From Photobacterium sanguinicancri (lineage in GTDB: Bacteria; Pseudomonadota; Gammaproteobacteria; Enterobacterales; Vibrionaceae), in NCBI RefSeq assembly GCF_024346675.1, contig NZ_AP024851.1:496001-560000 (forward strand): a stretch of DNA of 64,000 nt, read 5' to 3'. Each line of letters opens with the position of its first letter. Position 1 is the first letter of the stretch. The translations under genes and the position numbers were made by a program. Below the pieces are notes generated by a model. The model did no database searches, was not told the DNA's origin, and saw only the letters and a list, made by a program, of their open reading frames with translations. Below are positions 1-8,943 of this stretch, piece by piece.

Positions 1-1
1 C

Positions 2-1459
2 GATGCGTTAAAAGAAGAATTTATTTACTATATTTCAGATTCACTCGCCAATGGGACGCGTGGCTTCCATAAAATCCCTAGTAGTAAACTGGTATTTGGT
101 ATTCCATCAAGCATTGATGCTGCCGCAACAGGCTATGTACAAGATCCACAAGATCTCTACGATGCATTTGAGCGCCTTAATAAGCAAGGTCAACCATTAC
201 GCGGTGTGATGACATGGTCGGTGAACTGGGATATGGGCACCAATGCGTCAGGCCAAGCCTACAGTGAGACGTTCATTAACGACTATGGTCCATTCGTACA
301 TGGTCAAACACCACCGCCACCAGCAGAAGGCGAACCTGTTTTTAAAGGGGTAGAGAATACTCGCGTATTGTATGGTGAGATGTTTAATGAATTAGCGAGT
401 GTTACGGCGTTTGATAAAGAAGACGGTGACCTAACAGGTTCAATCATTGTTGAGGGCAGTGTCGATGTACGTCAGCTTGGGACATACGTCTTAACTTACC
501 GAGTACAAGACAGCGATGACAACGAAACCGTCAAAGCGCGCAGTATTGAAGTTTATAGCCAAAAGCCGGTATTGAACGGCGTGAAAGATACTAATGTAAT
601 GATTGGTGCAACGTTTGATCCTTTAGCCAATGTCACAGCAACGGATGCGGAAGACGGTGAATTGACCAATCAGATCCGCGTAACAGGGGCTGTTGATACA
701 AACCGTGCAGGTAGCTACACCCTGCAATATTCGGTGACTGATAGCGCCAACCAAACGGTGCGTGCTGAGCGTAAAGTTGTTGTGAGTGACGGCAGTAGCT
801 GTGCAAATGAATGGAATGCAGCCACAACCTACGTAGAAGGTGATCAAGTTTCGCATAATGGTGCGACTTGGGAAGCAGGCTGGTGGACGCGTGGTGATGA
901 ACCAGGCACAACTGGTGAGTGGGGCGTGTGGAAAAAAGTGTCCGACACCACATGTGGCGGTGAAACACCTGACCCGGAGGCTGAACTTAACATTGCAGGT
1001 CTTGCCTCTGAGTATGTGGCTGTGAATGGGGAAGTGCGTTTGTCGCTAACGTTAACCTCGAATGAAGCACTTGATGTCACCGTGATGGCAGCTAATAGTG
1101 CAGGCGTTGTGATGAATCAAGCGAAAGTAAACCTTGTTGATTCCAAAGCGATCACGCTTGATATCTTTAACGCTGATGCAGGTCGCTACACATTAGACGT
1201 CGCGGGTACAACAGCGGACGGTGAAATGGTGGTATTTACCGCGCCATTTACCATTAAAGAAGAAGGCACAGTAACGCCACCTCCAGGTGATTACCCACCA
1301 TATCAAGCAGGTGTTAGTTACCAAGCGGGTGACAAAGTACTAGGTGCAGATAACGGGGTTTATGAATGTAAGCCGTGGCCATATACAGCGTGGTGCGCCA
1401 GTGCATCGTATGCCCCAGCTGATAGCCTGTACTGGCAAGATGCTTGGGCAAAATTGTAA
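2..1459 (+). CDS. Secreted multi-domain GH18 chitinase, 3' part only
   Basis: The reading frame is open from the window edge to the TAA at 1457-1459, so the 5' part lies outside. The first ~98 residues are the end of a GH18 TIM barrel, with the strand-8 motif GVMTWSVNWD. A TPPPP linker follows, then two tandem DUF5011-type Ig-like domains (about nt 340-555 and 563-785, each with a DKEDG/DAEDG motif). Next come a CBM5/12 chitin-binding domain (about 800-943, many Trp), a beta-sandwich like a middle domain of GbpA (about 985-1255), and a second cysteine-containing chitin-binding module of CBM73/GbpA type (about 1285-1456, CKPWPYTAWC). The protein should cleave chitin outside the cell while anchored to the polymer by two binding modules. 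Domain names come from recall of the families. The chitinase assignment is strong; endo or exo action cannot be judged from this part. Confidence 0.88.
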   Translation, partial: DALKEEFIYYISDSLANGTRGFHKIPSSKLVFGIPSSIDAAATGYVQDPQDLYDAFERLNKQGQPLRGVMTWSVNWDMGTNASGQAYSETFINDYGPFVHGQTPPPPAEGEPVFKGVENTRVLYGEMFNELASVTAFDKEDGDLTGSIIVEGSVDVRQLGTYVLTYRVQDSDDNETVKARSIEVYSQKPVLNGVKDTNVMIGATFDPLANVTATDAEDGELTNQIRVTGAVDTNRAGSYTLQYSVTDSANQTVRAERKVVVSDGSSCANEWNAATTYVEGDQVSHNGATWEAGWWTRGDEPGTTGEWGVWKKVSDTTCGGETPDPEAELNIAGLASEYVAVNGEVRLSLTLTSNEALDVTVMAANSAGVVMNQAKVNLVDSKAITLDIFNADAGRYTLDVAGTTADGEMVVFTAPFTIKEEGTVTPPPGDYPPYQAGVSYQAGDKVLGADNGVYECKPWPYTAWCASASYAPADSLYWQDAWAKL

Positions 1460-1506
1460 TGATTTAGAGATAAAACACTTCGATTAGCAAGATGTTGATC
1501 GAGCTA

Positions 1507-1540
1507 TAAGTGCCTAAGCATAGGTTTAGGCACTTAATTT
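1507..1540 (+). terminator. Intrinsic terminator after the chitinase gene
   Basis: A perfect 11-bp stem (TAAGTGCCTAA, 1507-1517, pairing with 1526-1536) has an 8-nt loop and is followed by TTT. It lies between convergent genes and may also stop transcription from the minus-strand gene. Confidence 0.75.
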
Positions 1541-1572
1541 GTAATGCAAAAATCGCTTAATACGTAAACACC

Positions 1573-1917
1573 TTAGTGCTTAAATGTATTGCTTTCATTG
1601 TCACTGGTAGCCGTTAAATCGCCCGCAGGGTTGATCAGGTGCGGTAATATTTTAGCTAGGTTCAACTCTATATCTTGGTCTTGCACCGGATCGATCACCT
1701 CGTTATACCAGCCCAGTAAGCCTAGTACTGAATAGCCAATCGCATCATCGCTTTCGCGGTGCTCTAAAATGATCTGTAGAAAGCGTAGGATTGCTTTGTC
1801 ATTGGATTTCGCTTGCTCACGCGTTTCATGAAAGATCTGCGTGGCTTCAACAATCAAACCTTCGTATTCAGTCTCAATTGCGACCTTAAATGAACCACCA
1901 TCAACGGAAATTTTCAT
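1573..1917 (-). CDS. Hypothetical protein, 114 aa
   Basis: I do not recognise this small acidic protein. It has no signal peptide and no membrane segment, and looks like a soluble cytoplasmic alpha/beta protein. It starts with a short beta-like stretch (MKISVDGGSFKVAIE), followed by helical segments and a polar tail. The gene stands alone between the chitinase terminator and the nemA terminator. An intact frame with typical codon use favours a real gene; no function is proposed. Confidence 0.6.
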   Translation of the reverse strand: MKISVDGGSFKVAIETEYEGLIVEATQIFHETREQAKSNDKAILRFLQIILEHRESDDAIGYSVLGLLGWYNEVIDPVQDQDIELNLAKILPHLINPAGDLTATSDNESNTFKH

Positions 1918-2003
1918 ATCAATACAGCCTGTTATTCTAATTGCTATGAATTTTAACGGATAATTAAAGACTTGTCGCTAAACGGCGAATGAATCGCGGC
2001 ATC

Positions 2004-2038
2004 AAAATAGCAACCTCAGCAATGGTGAGGTTGCTATT
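2004..2038 (-). terminator. Intrinsic terminator of the gloA-nemA unit
   Basis: A perfect 13-bp stem (AATAGCAACCTCA at 2006-2018 with 2026-2038) has a 7-nt loop. On the minus strand it ends in a short T run. It lies about 60 nt after the nemA stop codon. Confidence 0.85.
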
Positions 2039-2098
2039 AAGACTATTATTTATAGCCTTATTTCTGGTCTTACTTAATGTATAAAGTACATAAGAAAG

Positions 2099-3211
2099 CT
2101 AGATAGCCAGTCGATATTGCGCATAAGTTGGGTAATCGGTTAACCCTTTTTCGTCACCGCCAAACAAGGTACTTGGATCGTGTTGTGCTAGTGGATAACC
2201 TTGTTCAATACGGCTAGGCAGATCGGGGTTCGCCACAAATGGGCGCCCAAAACCAACCATGTCAGCCACGCCGTCTTTAATGGCTTGTTCTGCCCGTTCG
2301 TTATCGTAGCGCCCCGCATAAATAATGACGCCTTGATAAGCATCACGTACCGCTTGTTTGAAGCCTTGTGGTGTGTCTGGTGCATCATCCCAATCGACTT
2401 CTGCAATGTGAAGATAGACAATCTTGTAGGTGTTTAGTAAAGCCGCGGCTGCGGTATAAGTGTCTACAGGGGTCGCATCAACAGTGCCGTTTAATGAAGT
2501 GAATGGTGCTAAACGCACACCCACACGATCAGCGCCAATGGCCTCTACCATAGCGGCAACCACCTCGCCTAAGAAACGTAAGCGATTTTCAATCGAACCA
2601 CCGTATTCGTCGGTACGGGTGTTGGCTTCGGAATCAATAAATTGGTTGATCAGGTAACCGTTCGCGGCATGAAGTTCAATGCCATCAAAGCCTGCTTCAA
2701 TCGCATTGAGGGCGGCTTGACGGTATTGTTCTATTACCATGCTAATGTCAGCTTTAGTCATCTCACGCGGTTCAACCACATCAACAAAGCCAGGTTCATC
2801 CGTACCATTGTCGATAAACACTTTTACGTTTTCAGCTTTTAACGCTGAAGATGAAATTGGTTGTTCTCCACCAATGTTGTCAGGGTGGGTTACGCGACCG
2901 ACGTGCCAAAGTTGGGCAAAAATAGCACCGCCTTGTTGGTGAACGGCGTCAGTTACTTTTTTCCAGCCTGTGATTTGCTCTGCCGTGTAGATCCCTGGTG
3001 TCCAAGCATAGCCCTGACCCATAGCTGAAATTTGTGTGCCTTCAGCAACAATAAGCCCAGCAGAAGCGCGTTGTGCGTAGTAAGTTGCCATGATCTCATT
3101 GGCCGCGTTGCTTGGCTGGCTAGCACGAGAACGCGTCATTGGTGGCATGACAATTCGGTTTTTAAGAGAAAGTGTGCCTAGCTGAATAGGTTGAAATAAT
3201 GCATTTTTCAT
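2099..3211 (-). CDS. nemA: Old Yellow Enzyme-family flavin reductase (NemA-like)
   Basis: This 370-aa protein is of full length for OYE/N-ethylmaleimide reductase enzymes, which use FMN and NAD(P)H to reduce activated alkenes, maleimides and nitro compounds in the cytoplasm. Family motifs are present: an N-terminal phosphate-loop region LKNRIVMPPMTRSRA, the WHVGR segment, the substrate-anion pair in HAANGYLINQF, and the C-terminal FMN-binding GFGRPFVANPD. It follows a glyoxalase I gene by only 18 nt on the same strand. That gives a gloA-nemA pair like the nemA-gloA pair of E. coli, but no nemR repressor gene is next to it. A second OYE paralog lies at 36914-38032. The physiological substrate is not known. 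Confidence 0.9.
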   Translation of the reverse strand: MKNALFQPIQLGTLSLKNRIVMPPMTRSRASQPSNAANEIMATYYAQRASAGLIVAEGTQISAMGQGYAWTPGIYTAEQITGWKKVTDAVHQQGGAIFAQLWHVGRVTHPDNIGGEQPISSSALKAENVKVFIDNGTDEPGFVDVVEPREMTKADISMVIEQYRQAALNAIEAGFDGIELHAANGYLINQFIDSEANTRTDEYGGSIENRLRFLGEVVAAMVEAIGADRVGVRLAPFTSLNGTVDATPVDTYTAAAALLNTYKIVYLHIAEVDWDDAPDTPQGFKQAVRDAYQGVIIYAGRYDNERAEQAIKDGVADMVGFGRPFVANPDLPSRIEQGYPLAQHDPSTLFGGDEKGLTDYPTYAQYRLAI

Positions 3212-3229
3212 GTGTTCTTCCTCAGAAAA

Positions 3230-3607
3230 TTAAGCTAGTTGAATCAGTTCGATTTGGTAGCCATCAGGATCGGTAATAAAAGCGATATGGGTTGTGCCAC
3301 CTTTCACCGGTCCTGGTTCGCGGGTGATATTGCCACCTAAGGATCTAATTTTGTCGCAGGCGAGGTAAATATCGTCGACACCGAGCGCTAAGTGACCAAA
3401 GGCATTGCCCATTTCATATTGTTCAGTATCCCAGTTATGGGTTAACTCTATGGTCGTGCCATTTTCTTCATACCCAACAAATACAAGCGTGTAGCGATAT
3501 TCGGGATTGTCAGAACGATCAAGTTCTTTCATTCCAAGTACTTTGGTGTAAAAGGCGATTGATTTTTCTAGGTCAACAACGCGGATCATGGTGTGTAAAA
3601 ATTTCAT
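3230..3607 (-). CDS. gloA: Lactoylglutathione lyase (glyoxalase I)
   Basis: This 125-aa protein aligns end to end with GloA, which isomerises the methylglyoxal-glutathione hemithioacetal to S-lactoylglutathione. The four metal ligands of the E. coli enzyme are all present with a shift of two residues after the first: H5, E54, H72 and E120. The conserved stretch [12 protein letters not shown] is also kept, so a nickel-type active enzyme is expected. It is the first gene of a two-gene unit with the OYE reductase downstream, which suggests joint detoxification of reactive carbonyls and enones. Confidence 0.95.
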   Translation of the reverse strand: MKFLHTMIRVVDLEKSIAFYTKVLGMKELDRSDNPEYRYTLVFVGYEENGTTIELTHNWDTEQYEMGNAFGHLALGVDDIYLACDKIRSLGGNITREPGPVKGGTTHIAFITDPDGYQIELIQLA

Positions 3608-4021
3608 ATACGACCTTTGTAAATGTGAGTTAGCACTGAGCGGTAGAGATGTGACGAGCTACCTAAGCCTCATTCGATAGGGCAATCTTAATGGTGATAG
3701 GGAATAAACTAAAATTATGGTTTTTTATCAATATAATAATTTTAAGTTATCCTTTCTTGGGAGGATTGAATCGAAGACACATTCAGTTGTGCTCAATAAG
3801 CGGCTATTGATAGGGTGGTTTTTAATGCTATTGGGAATGTGGGAGCCTGTTCACCTTTATTTAAGGTCACATATTTTAAAGTTTGACCGCAAGCTAAACG
3901 GCGATGGTTAAATTGGTTGCCAAAGTAAGCCTAAGCGATATCAAAGAAGGCTATTAGCAAACAAGATTTAACAAATAAGCAGAATCAAAAACTGAATAAA
4001 AAGTAAGTGTGGAGTATGAAG
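3608..4021. other. Intergenic stretch, no supported gene
   Basis: This divergent promoter region serves gloA-nemA (minus) and the acetyltransferase (plus). A 64-codon plus-strand frame (3717-3911) has one hydrophobic stretch. I see no convincing ribosome binding site and recognise no family, so I do not call it a gene. Confidence 0.5.
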
Positions 4022-4576
4022 ATGACTGAATTTGAAAAGATGGTACAAGGGTTGAACTTTGATGGACTCGATCCAGAAATTGTCGAGATCAGAAATCGTT
4101 CCTTTGCGCTCCAGCAAGAGATTAACAAAGTCCCCGTTGGGCATGCTGAGCACCTGTGGCAACAGCTTTTGGCGAGTATTGGTGAGGAAACGCTGATATG
4201 CCCGCCGTTTAATTGTGAGTTCGGCAAAACTATTTCTATAGGCTCAGGGACATTTTTGAATATGGGCGTCACCATGCTCGATAATGCGCCGATAGAAATT
4301 GGTAATAATGTGCTTATAGGTCCGAGTGCCCAGTTTTATACGGCCAGCCATAGTTTAGATTACCGTTCTCGTCGAGCATGGGAAACACACAGTAAACCGA
4401 TCAAAATCGAAGATGATGTGTGGATTGGCGGCAATGTTGTGATTAACCAAGGGGTGACGATAGGGGCGCGTTCAGTGATTGCTTCAGGTTCTGTGGTGAA
4501 TAAAGATGTTCCGCCAGATACGCTTTATGGTGGTATTCCTGCCAAGAAAATTAAAGACATTATCCCACAAGATTAG
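4022..4576 (+). CDS. Maltose/galactoside O-acetyltransferase-like protein (hexapeptide repeat)
   Basis: This is a left-handed beta-helix acyltransferase of the Maa/LacA/NodL group, which moves acetyl groups from acetyl-CoA to sugar hydroxyls in the cytoplasm. The N-terminal helical Mac domain is followed by hexapeptide repeats (IGNNVLIGPS, IEDDVWIGGNVVINQGVTIG). The expected catalytic-loop histidine is in TASHSLDYRSR, and the end GGIPAKKIK is typical. The frame is open from a GTG at 4007, but GGAG at 4011-4014 sits 7 nt before the ATG at 4022 and only 1 nt before the ATG at 4016. I therefore chose 4022, giving 184 aa. The true sugar acceptor cannot be told. Confidence 0.88.
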   Translation: MTEFEKMVQGLNFDGLDPEIVEIRNRSFALQQEINKVPVGHAEHLWQQLLASIGEETLICPPFNCEFGKTISIGSGTFLNMGVTMLDNAPIEIGNNVLIGPSAQFYTASHSLDYRSRRAWETHSKPIKIEDDVWIGGNVVINQGVTIGARSVIASGSVVNKDVPPDTLYGGIPAKKIKDIIPQD

Positions 4577-4700
4577 ATTATCAATGTTTTGTTAAAACTG
4601 TTTTTGATCAGCCGCTAATTATCACGGATGGTAATTAGCAGTATGCTGATAACTCATCTATACAGGGTTCTGTAGCATTTTTTCAAGTTGGGAATACACC

Positions 4701-5516
4701 ATGATAAAAAAAATTCTGGTAACAGGGGCAACGGATGGCATTGGCTTAGAAACGGCTAAAAAGTTGGTTGCTCAAGGGCATCACGTTTTATTACATGGGC
4801 GTAGCCAAGCTAAGTTAGCTACAGCGGAAACTATGCTTGTAAGCCTTGCTCAAGAAGTAGGATCTGATGCGGTAATTGAATCCTTTATTGCTGATTTGTC
4901 TGTAATGAGTGATGTAGTTCAACTGGCTAATGATATTGCCCAAAAACATCCAGCCATCGATGTGGTGATTAATAATGCAGGTGTATTTACCACGCCACAG
5001 CTAGCAACCGCTGACGGATTGGACGTACGTTTTGCGGTGAATACAATCGCTCCTTATTTGTTAACCAAGCACTTAATGCCCTTACTAGGAGCAGAAAGCC
5101 GTGTTGTTAACCTGTCTTCAGCAGCGCAATCACCAGTGGATGTTTCTGCATTGGCGGGTAATGGTCAACTTTCTGATGGTGCAGCGTACGCACAAAGTAA
5201 ATTAGCCTTAACCATGTGGTCTCGCGTGATGGGATTAGCGCTGAAAGATACAGGGCCTATGATTGTCTCGGTTAACCCTGCGTCTATGCTTGGCAGCAAA
5301 ATGGTAAAAGATGCTTATGGTGTCGCGGGTGGGGATCTCACCATCGGTGCTGATATTCTTTGTCGTGCTGCGTTATCGGATGATTTTGCAGGTGCATTCG
5401 GCTTGTATTTTGACAACGATATTGGCCAGTTTAGCCAACCTCACCCTGATGCGCTTAATGAAGCAAAAGCACAACAGGTTGTCGATACGATTGATGCAGT
5501 CTTGGCGTCTATTTAA
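4701..5516 (+). CDS. Short-chain dehydrogenase/reductase
   Basis: This 271-aa classical SDR has the dinucleotide motif TGATDGIG at residues 8-15, an NNAG motif and the catalytic YxxxK as Y163-A-Q-S-K167. It should reduce or oxidise a carbonyl/alcohol substrate with NAD(P)(H) in the cytoplasm. It is a single-gene unit closed by a strong terminator. It resembles the retinol-dehydrogenase-like or WW-domain-oxidoreductase-like SDRs, but I cannot name a substrate. Confidence 0.85.
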   Translation: MIKKILVTGATDGIGLETAKKLVAQGHHVLLHGRSQAKLATAETMLVSLAQEVGSDAVIESFIADLSVMSDVVQLANDIAQKHPAIDVVINNAGVFTTPQLATADGLDVRFAVNTIAPYLLTKHLMPLLGAESRVVNLSSAAQSPVDVSALAGNGQLSDGAAYAQSKLALTMWSRVMGLALKDTGPMIVSVNPASMLGSKMVKDAYGVAGGDLTIGADILCRAALSDDFAGAFGLYFDNDIGQFSQPHPDALNEAKAQQVVDTIDAVLASI

Positions 5517-5522
5517 TAAAAA

Positions 5523-5557
5523 ACACCCTAATAAACGCCTGTTTATTAGGGTGTATC
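5523..5557. terminator. Bidirectional intrinsic terminator
   Basis: A perfect 14-bp stem (5523-5536 with 5541-5554) has a 4-nt GCCT loop. It is flanked by an A run upstream and T-rich sequence downstream, and lies between the convergent SDR and exporter genes. Confidence 0.9.
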
Positions 5558-5582
5558 TAATCAGTTCAGAAAGGTAGAGTCG

Positions 5583-6467
5583 CTACCTTTTTCTCGTTAA
5601 AGCCCAGCATGTTAAAGATGCAATAGTCACCATGACAACCCCTTGCCAAAAGGTCGCGGTGAGTTCGATATCGAGTAGCATCGCCGAAAAGAAAGTCGAA
5701 AAAATAGGGGTGAAATAAGACATAGTCGCTAACATCACCATATTGCCGTTAATGATGGCGATATTCCACAGTGCATAGCCTGCGCCCATTGCAGTTGCCG
5801 CTAGAACCAAATCGATGCTTGCGTTTACCGAGAAAGTTAATGCAGGTTCGTTGCTAAAGGCGTACTTGATCCATAGCGCGATAGCTGTGCCAATGAAGAA
5901 CCAAGTGATCGCATTTTCACCTTTTGCTAAGCGCTTAGTGAGGTTGCAATAGGTGGCCCACAAGAATGCCCCGATAAACGCCAAGCAGTAGCTAACAGGG
6001 TTAGAGGCGATATTTGTCGCAAGTTGAGCGATCGATAAGCCCTCATCGCCGCTTACTGTCCAAGCAACACCAAAGAATGAAAGTGCCATTGCAGGGTAAA
6101 GGGCAGGGTTAATCGATTTTTTGCTGGCTAATACGGCAAGTAAGACCGTTAAACTTGGCCATAAGTAATTAATGACACCCATTTCAACAGCTTGGTGTCG
6201 ATCATTTGCCATGCCAAGTGCTAATGCTAAACACATTTCGTACGAAACAAATAGCGCACCACCTAATGCTAGGTATTTAATTGAAAAGCGTTTAAGGCTT
6301 GGTAAGCCGATAAAAATGGCCAGTAACGTTGAACTGACGGTATATATCATTGCAGCCCCACCAATGGGGCCTAGTTGTTCTGTAACATTACGAATGAAAG
6401 CAACATTTGTGCTCCACAATAAAATGGCCATACAGCCAGCGAGTGTGTATTTATGGGTGGTGTTCAA
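5583..6467 (-). CDS. yddG: DMT-family exporter, YddG-like (aromatic amino acid efflux)
   Basis: This 294-aa inner-membrane protein has about ten hydrophobic segments and the two-fold EamA/DMT plan. It matches the YddG subgroup, which exports aromatic amino acids, in its start (LAGCMAILLWST), the motif VEMGVINYLWPSLTVLLAV and the C-terminal STFFSAMLLDIE. The assignment to YddG is from recalled sequence pattern; other DMT exporters have related motifs. It stands alone, convergent with the SDR gene. Confidence 0.8.
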   Translation of the reverse strand: MNTTHKYTLAGCMAILLWSTNVAFIRNVTEQLGPIGGAAMIYTVSSTLLAIFIGLPSLKRFSIKYLALGGALFVSYEMCLALALGMANDRHQAVEMGVINYLWPSLTVLLAVLASKKSINPALYPAMALSFFGVAWTVSGDEGLSIAQLATNIASNPVSYCLAFIGAFLWATYCNLTKRLAKGENAITWFFIGTAIALWIKYAFSNEPALTFSVNASIDLVLAATAMGAGYALWNIAIINGNMVMLATMSYFTPIFSTFFSAMLLDIELTATFWQGVVMVTIASLTCWALTRKR

Positions 6468-6649
6468 GGTGGATACCGCAATAGTTAAGATAAATAGTAA
6501 AAAGCGCGGCTCTGTAATGCCTAGAAGGCGTCATACCTAGTTAGGTTAAAGGTAGAAGGAAAGTGTTCGGTTTACAGAGCAATAAACATGATGTGTATCG
6601 AAGAGATACTTTTCACCCGCGCACAATACATTAGGACTTGGCCTGGCGA

Positions 6650-6675
6650 AAAGGGAAAATTGCCAAAAGGGCAAT
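6650..6675 (-). terminator. Likely terminator of the ACT-domain gene
   Basis: A short stem (ATTGCC at 6659-6664 with GGCAAT at 6670-6675) is followed on the minus strand by a T-rich tract. It lies about 60 nt after the stop codon. Confidence 0.55.
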
Positions 6676-6735
6676 ATATTTCACCTTGAGGTACAAGTGT
6701 GCATCGCAGGGGGAGATTTATCTTGGTAAGCACGG

Positions 6736-7131
6736 CTAGTCAGAAAACTCAGCCAGCGCAGACATGGCAATATCGATTTTCTCTTCTTGAACAAAAATAT
6801 GGTCATGGTAATAGGCTGCGATCACATTGGCACTGACATCATAGGAGGCTAATTTACTGGCAACTGCAGCGGTTAAACCAACCGCCTCTAAGCTAGAGTG
6901 TACGGTTAGGGTAATCAGCTTAAAAACGCCATCAAAAGGTAAGCTTGCATTGCGTGCATCTTGTTGTTTCAGTACCAGTGTTACACCTTCATCTTCATGG
7001 AAGAAGGCGATAGGTTTGAGTGTGAGGTAATCTTTGATCTCGCCTGTGACGGTACAAAAGACATAGCTATCTGCTTTTACTTTCGGTGACATTGTTTGTA
7101 ATAATTCATTTAAGTCAGTAATTGCAGCCAT
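6736..7131 (-). CDS. ACT domain-containing protein (DUF2241-like)
   Basis: This 131-aa soluble protein has an N-terminal segment similar to DUF2241/ACT_7 (NELLQTMSPKV) and a C-terminal ACT_7-like half. That half carries the family signature FKLITLTVHSSLEAVGLTAAVASKLA, split here only for description. ACT folds usually bind amino acids and act as sensors. No enzyme domain is attached and the partner is unknown. It is a single gene read away from the LacI-family regulator. Confidence 0.75.
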   Translation of the reverse strand: MAAITDLNELLQTMSPKVKADSYVFCTVTGEIKDYLTLKPIAFFHEDEGVTLVLKQQDARNASLPFDGVFKLITLTVHSSLEAVGLTAAVASKLASYDVSANVIAAYYHDHIFVQEEKIDIAMSALAEFSD

Positions 7132-7271
7132 ATCATTTCCTTCCTATTTATTGCGCTACACCCTGTTTTTATTATGGATTAACTTGTGATGATGCGCTGT
7201 TAAAGATATTGAAATCTGGTATCTTTCTTAATTCTATAAGTTGTAATTTTGAATGTTATGCCGAGGGATAA

Positions 7272-8276
7272 ATGGCGACAATTTCTGATGTATCTCGTAT
7301 TGCTGGTGTATCAAAAGCGACGGTATCACGTGTTATTAATGGAACAGGGCAGGTTAAAGAAAGTACGCGTTTATTAGTTAGGCAGGTTATGTCTGAGCTG
7401 GACTACAAGCCCAGTTCTGTGGCGCAAGCATTGGCAACGAAAAGTGGAAATAGTGTCGGTCTGGTGCTCTCTGATTTCACGGGTAGTTATTTCGGCATCT
7501 TGTTGAAGCAGGCATCTGTTAGCGCTGATTTGATGGGAAAGCAGTTATTAATTGCAGATGGGCATAATCACGCGGAATCAGAATTAAAAGCAGTTCATTC
7601 GCTGGTGGAAAAAAAAAGCGATGTGATTGTGTTGTACAGCCGTCAATTATCACCAGATCAGATCATCGCACTGAATCAATCGATTGATATTCCCTTGGTG
7701 AACGTAGGCCGTGAATTGCCTCAAGAAGCGGGCTATTCTATTGCGTTTGATCAAAAGCATGCGGTAGAGATGGCAGTGGATCACCTTGTTCAACTTGGTC
7801 ACCGTTCTATGATGTACCTTGGACCAGAGCCTATTACACCGACATCAATTTCTCGACTAGCAGGCTTTAAAGATGCGATTAGTCATCGAGCTGAATTAGG
7901 AATCTCGACTCAGTTTAGTACATCTGAATTTGGTTACATTGAAGGCTATCAAGCTGGTAAAAAGATAGTAGCAAGTGGCATCTTACCCACTGCCATGGTA
8001 ATTGCTTCGGATGATATTGCGATTGGCTGTATAAAGGCGTTCACTGAATCAGGGATACAGATCCCGCGCGATATTTCTATCGTAAGCATTGATAACGATC
8101 CTTGCAGTCCATTTGTCACCCCCTCACTTACCACGGTTGATGTTCCTATTCAGGAAGTAATGGCACAAGCTATGTTGGTTGCTCAGCAACTGGTAGAAAG
8201 GAAAGGGGCTTTTGAGTCAGACATTATGCGTGGTCAGCTCATTATACGAGATTCAACCCAAGCCGCTTCACCGTAA
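7272..8276 (+). CDS. LacI/GalR-family transcription regulator (AscG-like)
   Basis: This 334-aa protein has the LacI N-terminal helix-turn-helix (TISDVSRIAGVSKATVSRVING, residues 3-24). A periplasmic-binding-protein-like sugar domain (about 60-330) follows, with the usual VIASDDIAIG and ISIVSIDND motifs. It lies directly before a PTS operon. The 8277-8603 gap holds TGAAACCGGTTTCA, which is the AscG consensus operator as I recall it. It probably represses the PTS operon and is released by a sugar phosphate or disaccharide. The E. coli relative AscG controls beta-glucoside genes. The inducer here is inferred, not shown. Confidence 0.88.
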   Translation: MATISDVSRIAGVSKATVSRVINGTGQVKESTRLLVRQVMSELDYKPSSVAQALATKSGNSVGLVLSDFTGSYFGILLKQASVSADLMGKQLLIADGHNHAESELKAVHSLVEKKSDVIVLYSRQLSPDQIIALNQSIDIPLVNVGRELPQEAGYSIAFDQKHAVEMAVDHLVQLGHRSMMYLGPEPITPTSISRLAGFKDAISHRAELGISTQFSTSEFGYIEGYQAGKKIVASGILPTAMVIASDDIAIGCIKAFTESGIQIPRDISIVSIDNDPCSPFVTPSLTTVDVPIQEVMAQAMLVAQQLVERKGAFESDIMRGQLIIRDSTQAASP

Positions 8277-8494
8277 TACCGTTTACTCGCCACACATTCC
8301 TCCTCGATGCTAAATAGGCTGCTTTTTCATAAATGTTATGAGAACACAGCCTATAGAGCGTCTTATCTATTCTTCTAAAGATGCTCACCCTCTCAAACTT
8401 ACCTTTAATACTCACTTTGTTGCATTCAAATAGATTGACTGACTTGGCAATTATAGCCAAATGAGCATGCGTTTTACTGCTTTCCTTAGTATAA

Positions 8495-8524
8495 ATGAAA
8501 CCGGTTTCAGTAACCGGTTTCATT
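8495..8524. promoter_or_regulatory. Tandem LacI-family (AscG-type) operator before the PTS operon
   Basis: A perfect 14-bp palindrome TGAAACCGGTTTCA lies at 8496-8509. A second AACCGGTTTCATT half follows at 8512-8524 and also forms a wider inverted repeat with 8495-8506. The pair lies about 80-110 nt before the first PTS gene. The regulator gene just upstream is of the right family. Confidence 0.8.
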
Positions 8525-8603
8525 AATAAGTAACATGATTAGAATGACGCTATTGAATATCAGATCGTGACGACCAAATTGTGACTACCTAAGGAGAGAC
8601 AGT

Positions 8604-8939
8604 ATGAAAATATTTTTATGTTGTGCTGCTGGCATGTCGACCAGCATGCTCGTGAGTAGGATGGAACAAGCAGCAAAAGAAAAAGGCTTAGTATGCGAAA
8701 TTTCCGCGCATTCAATTTCAGAGTTTGAAGAGTGCATCAAGTGGAGCGATGTTTGTTTAGTGGCGCCACAAGTTAAATTTAAATACGAAGAATTTAAACG
8801 CATCGCGAACGAGCAAGGGAAAGGGTGCGGCCTGATAGATATGATGAATTACGGTTTATTGAAAGGTGATGCGGTGCTCATTCAAGCAGTGAGTTTGTAT
8901 CACGAGCACGCAACAACTACCACAAGTACGGAGGGGTAG
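8604..8939 (+). CDS. chbB: PTS enzyme IIB, lactose/cellobiose/chitobiose family
   Basis: This 111-aa cytoplasmic phosphotransfer protein takes phosphate from IIA on a cysteine and gives it to the sugar entering through IIC. The active-site loop matches ChbB/CelA: CCAAGMSTSMLV, with C7 as the expected phospho-cysteine. GGAGAGAC lies a few bases before the ATG. It is the first gene of a tight operon with IIC (5 nt away) and IIA. The family cannot separate chitobiose from cellobiose; the GH20 gene downstream favours an N-acetylglucosamine-containing substrate, so the symbol is provisional. Confidence 0.85.
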   Translation: MKIFLCCAAGMSTSMLVSRMEQAAKEKGLVCEISAHSISEFEECIKWSDVCLVAPQVKFKYEEFKRIANEQGKGCGLIDMMNYGLLKGDAVLIQAVSLYHEHATTTTSTEG

Positions 8940-8943
8940 TGCA

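Noticed and set aside
3717..3911. A 64-aa plus-strand frame
   Set aside because: There is no ribosome binding site, no recognised family and atypical composition. It may be chance.
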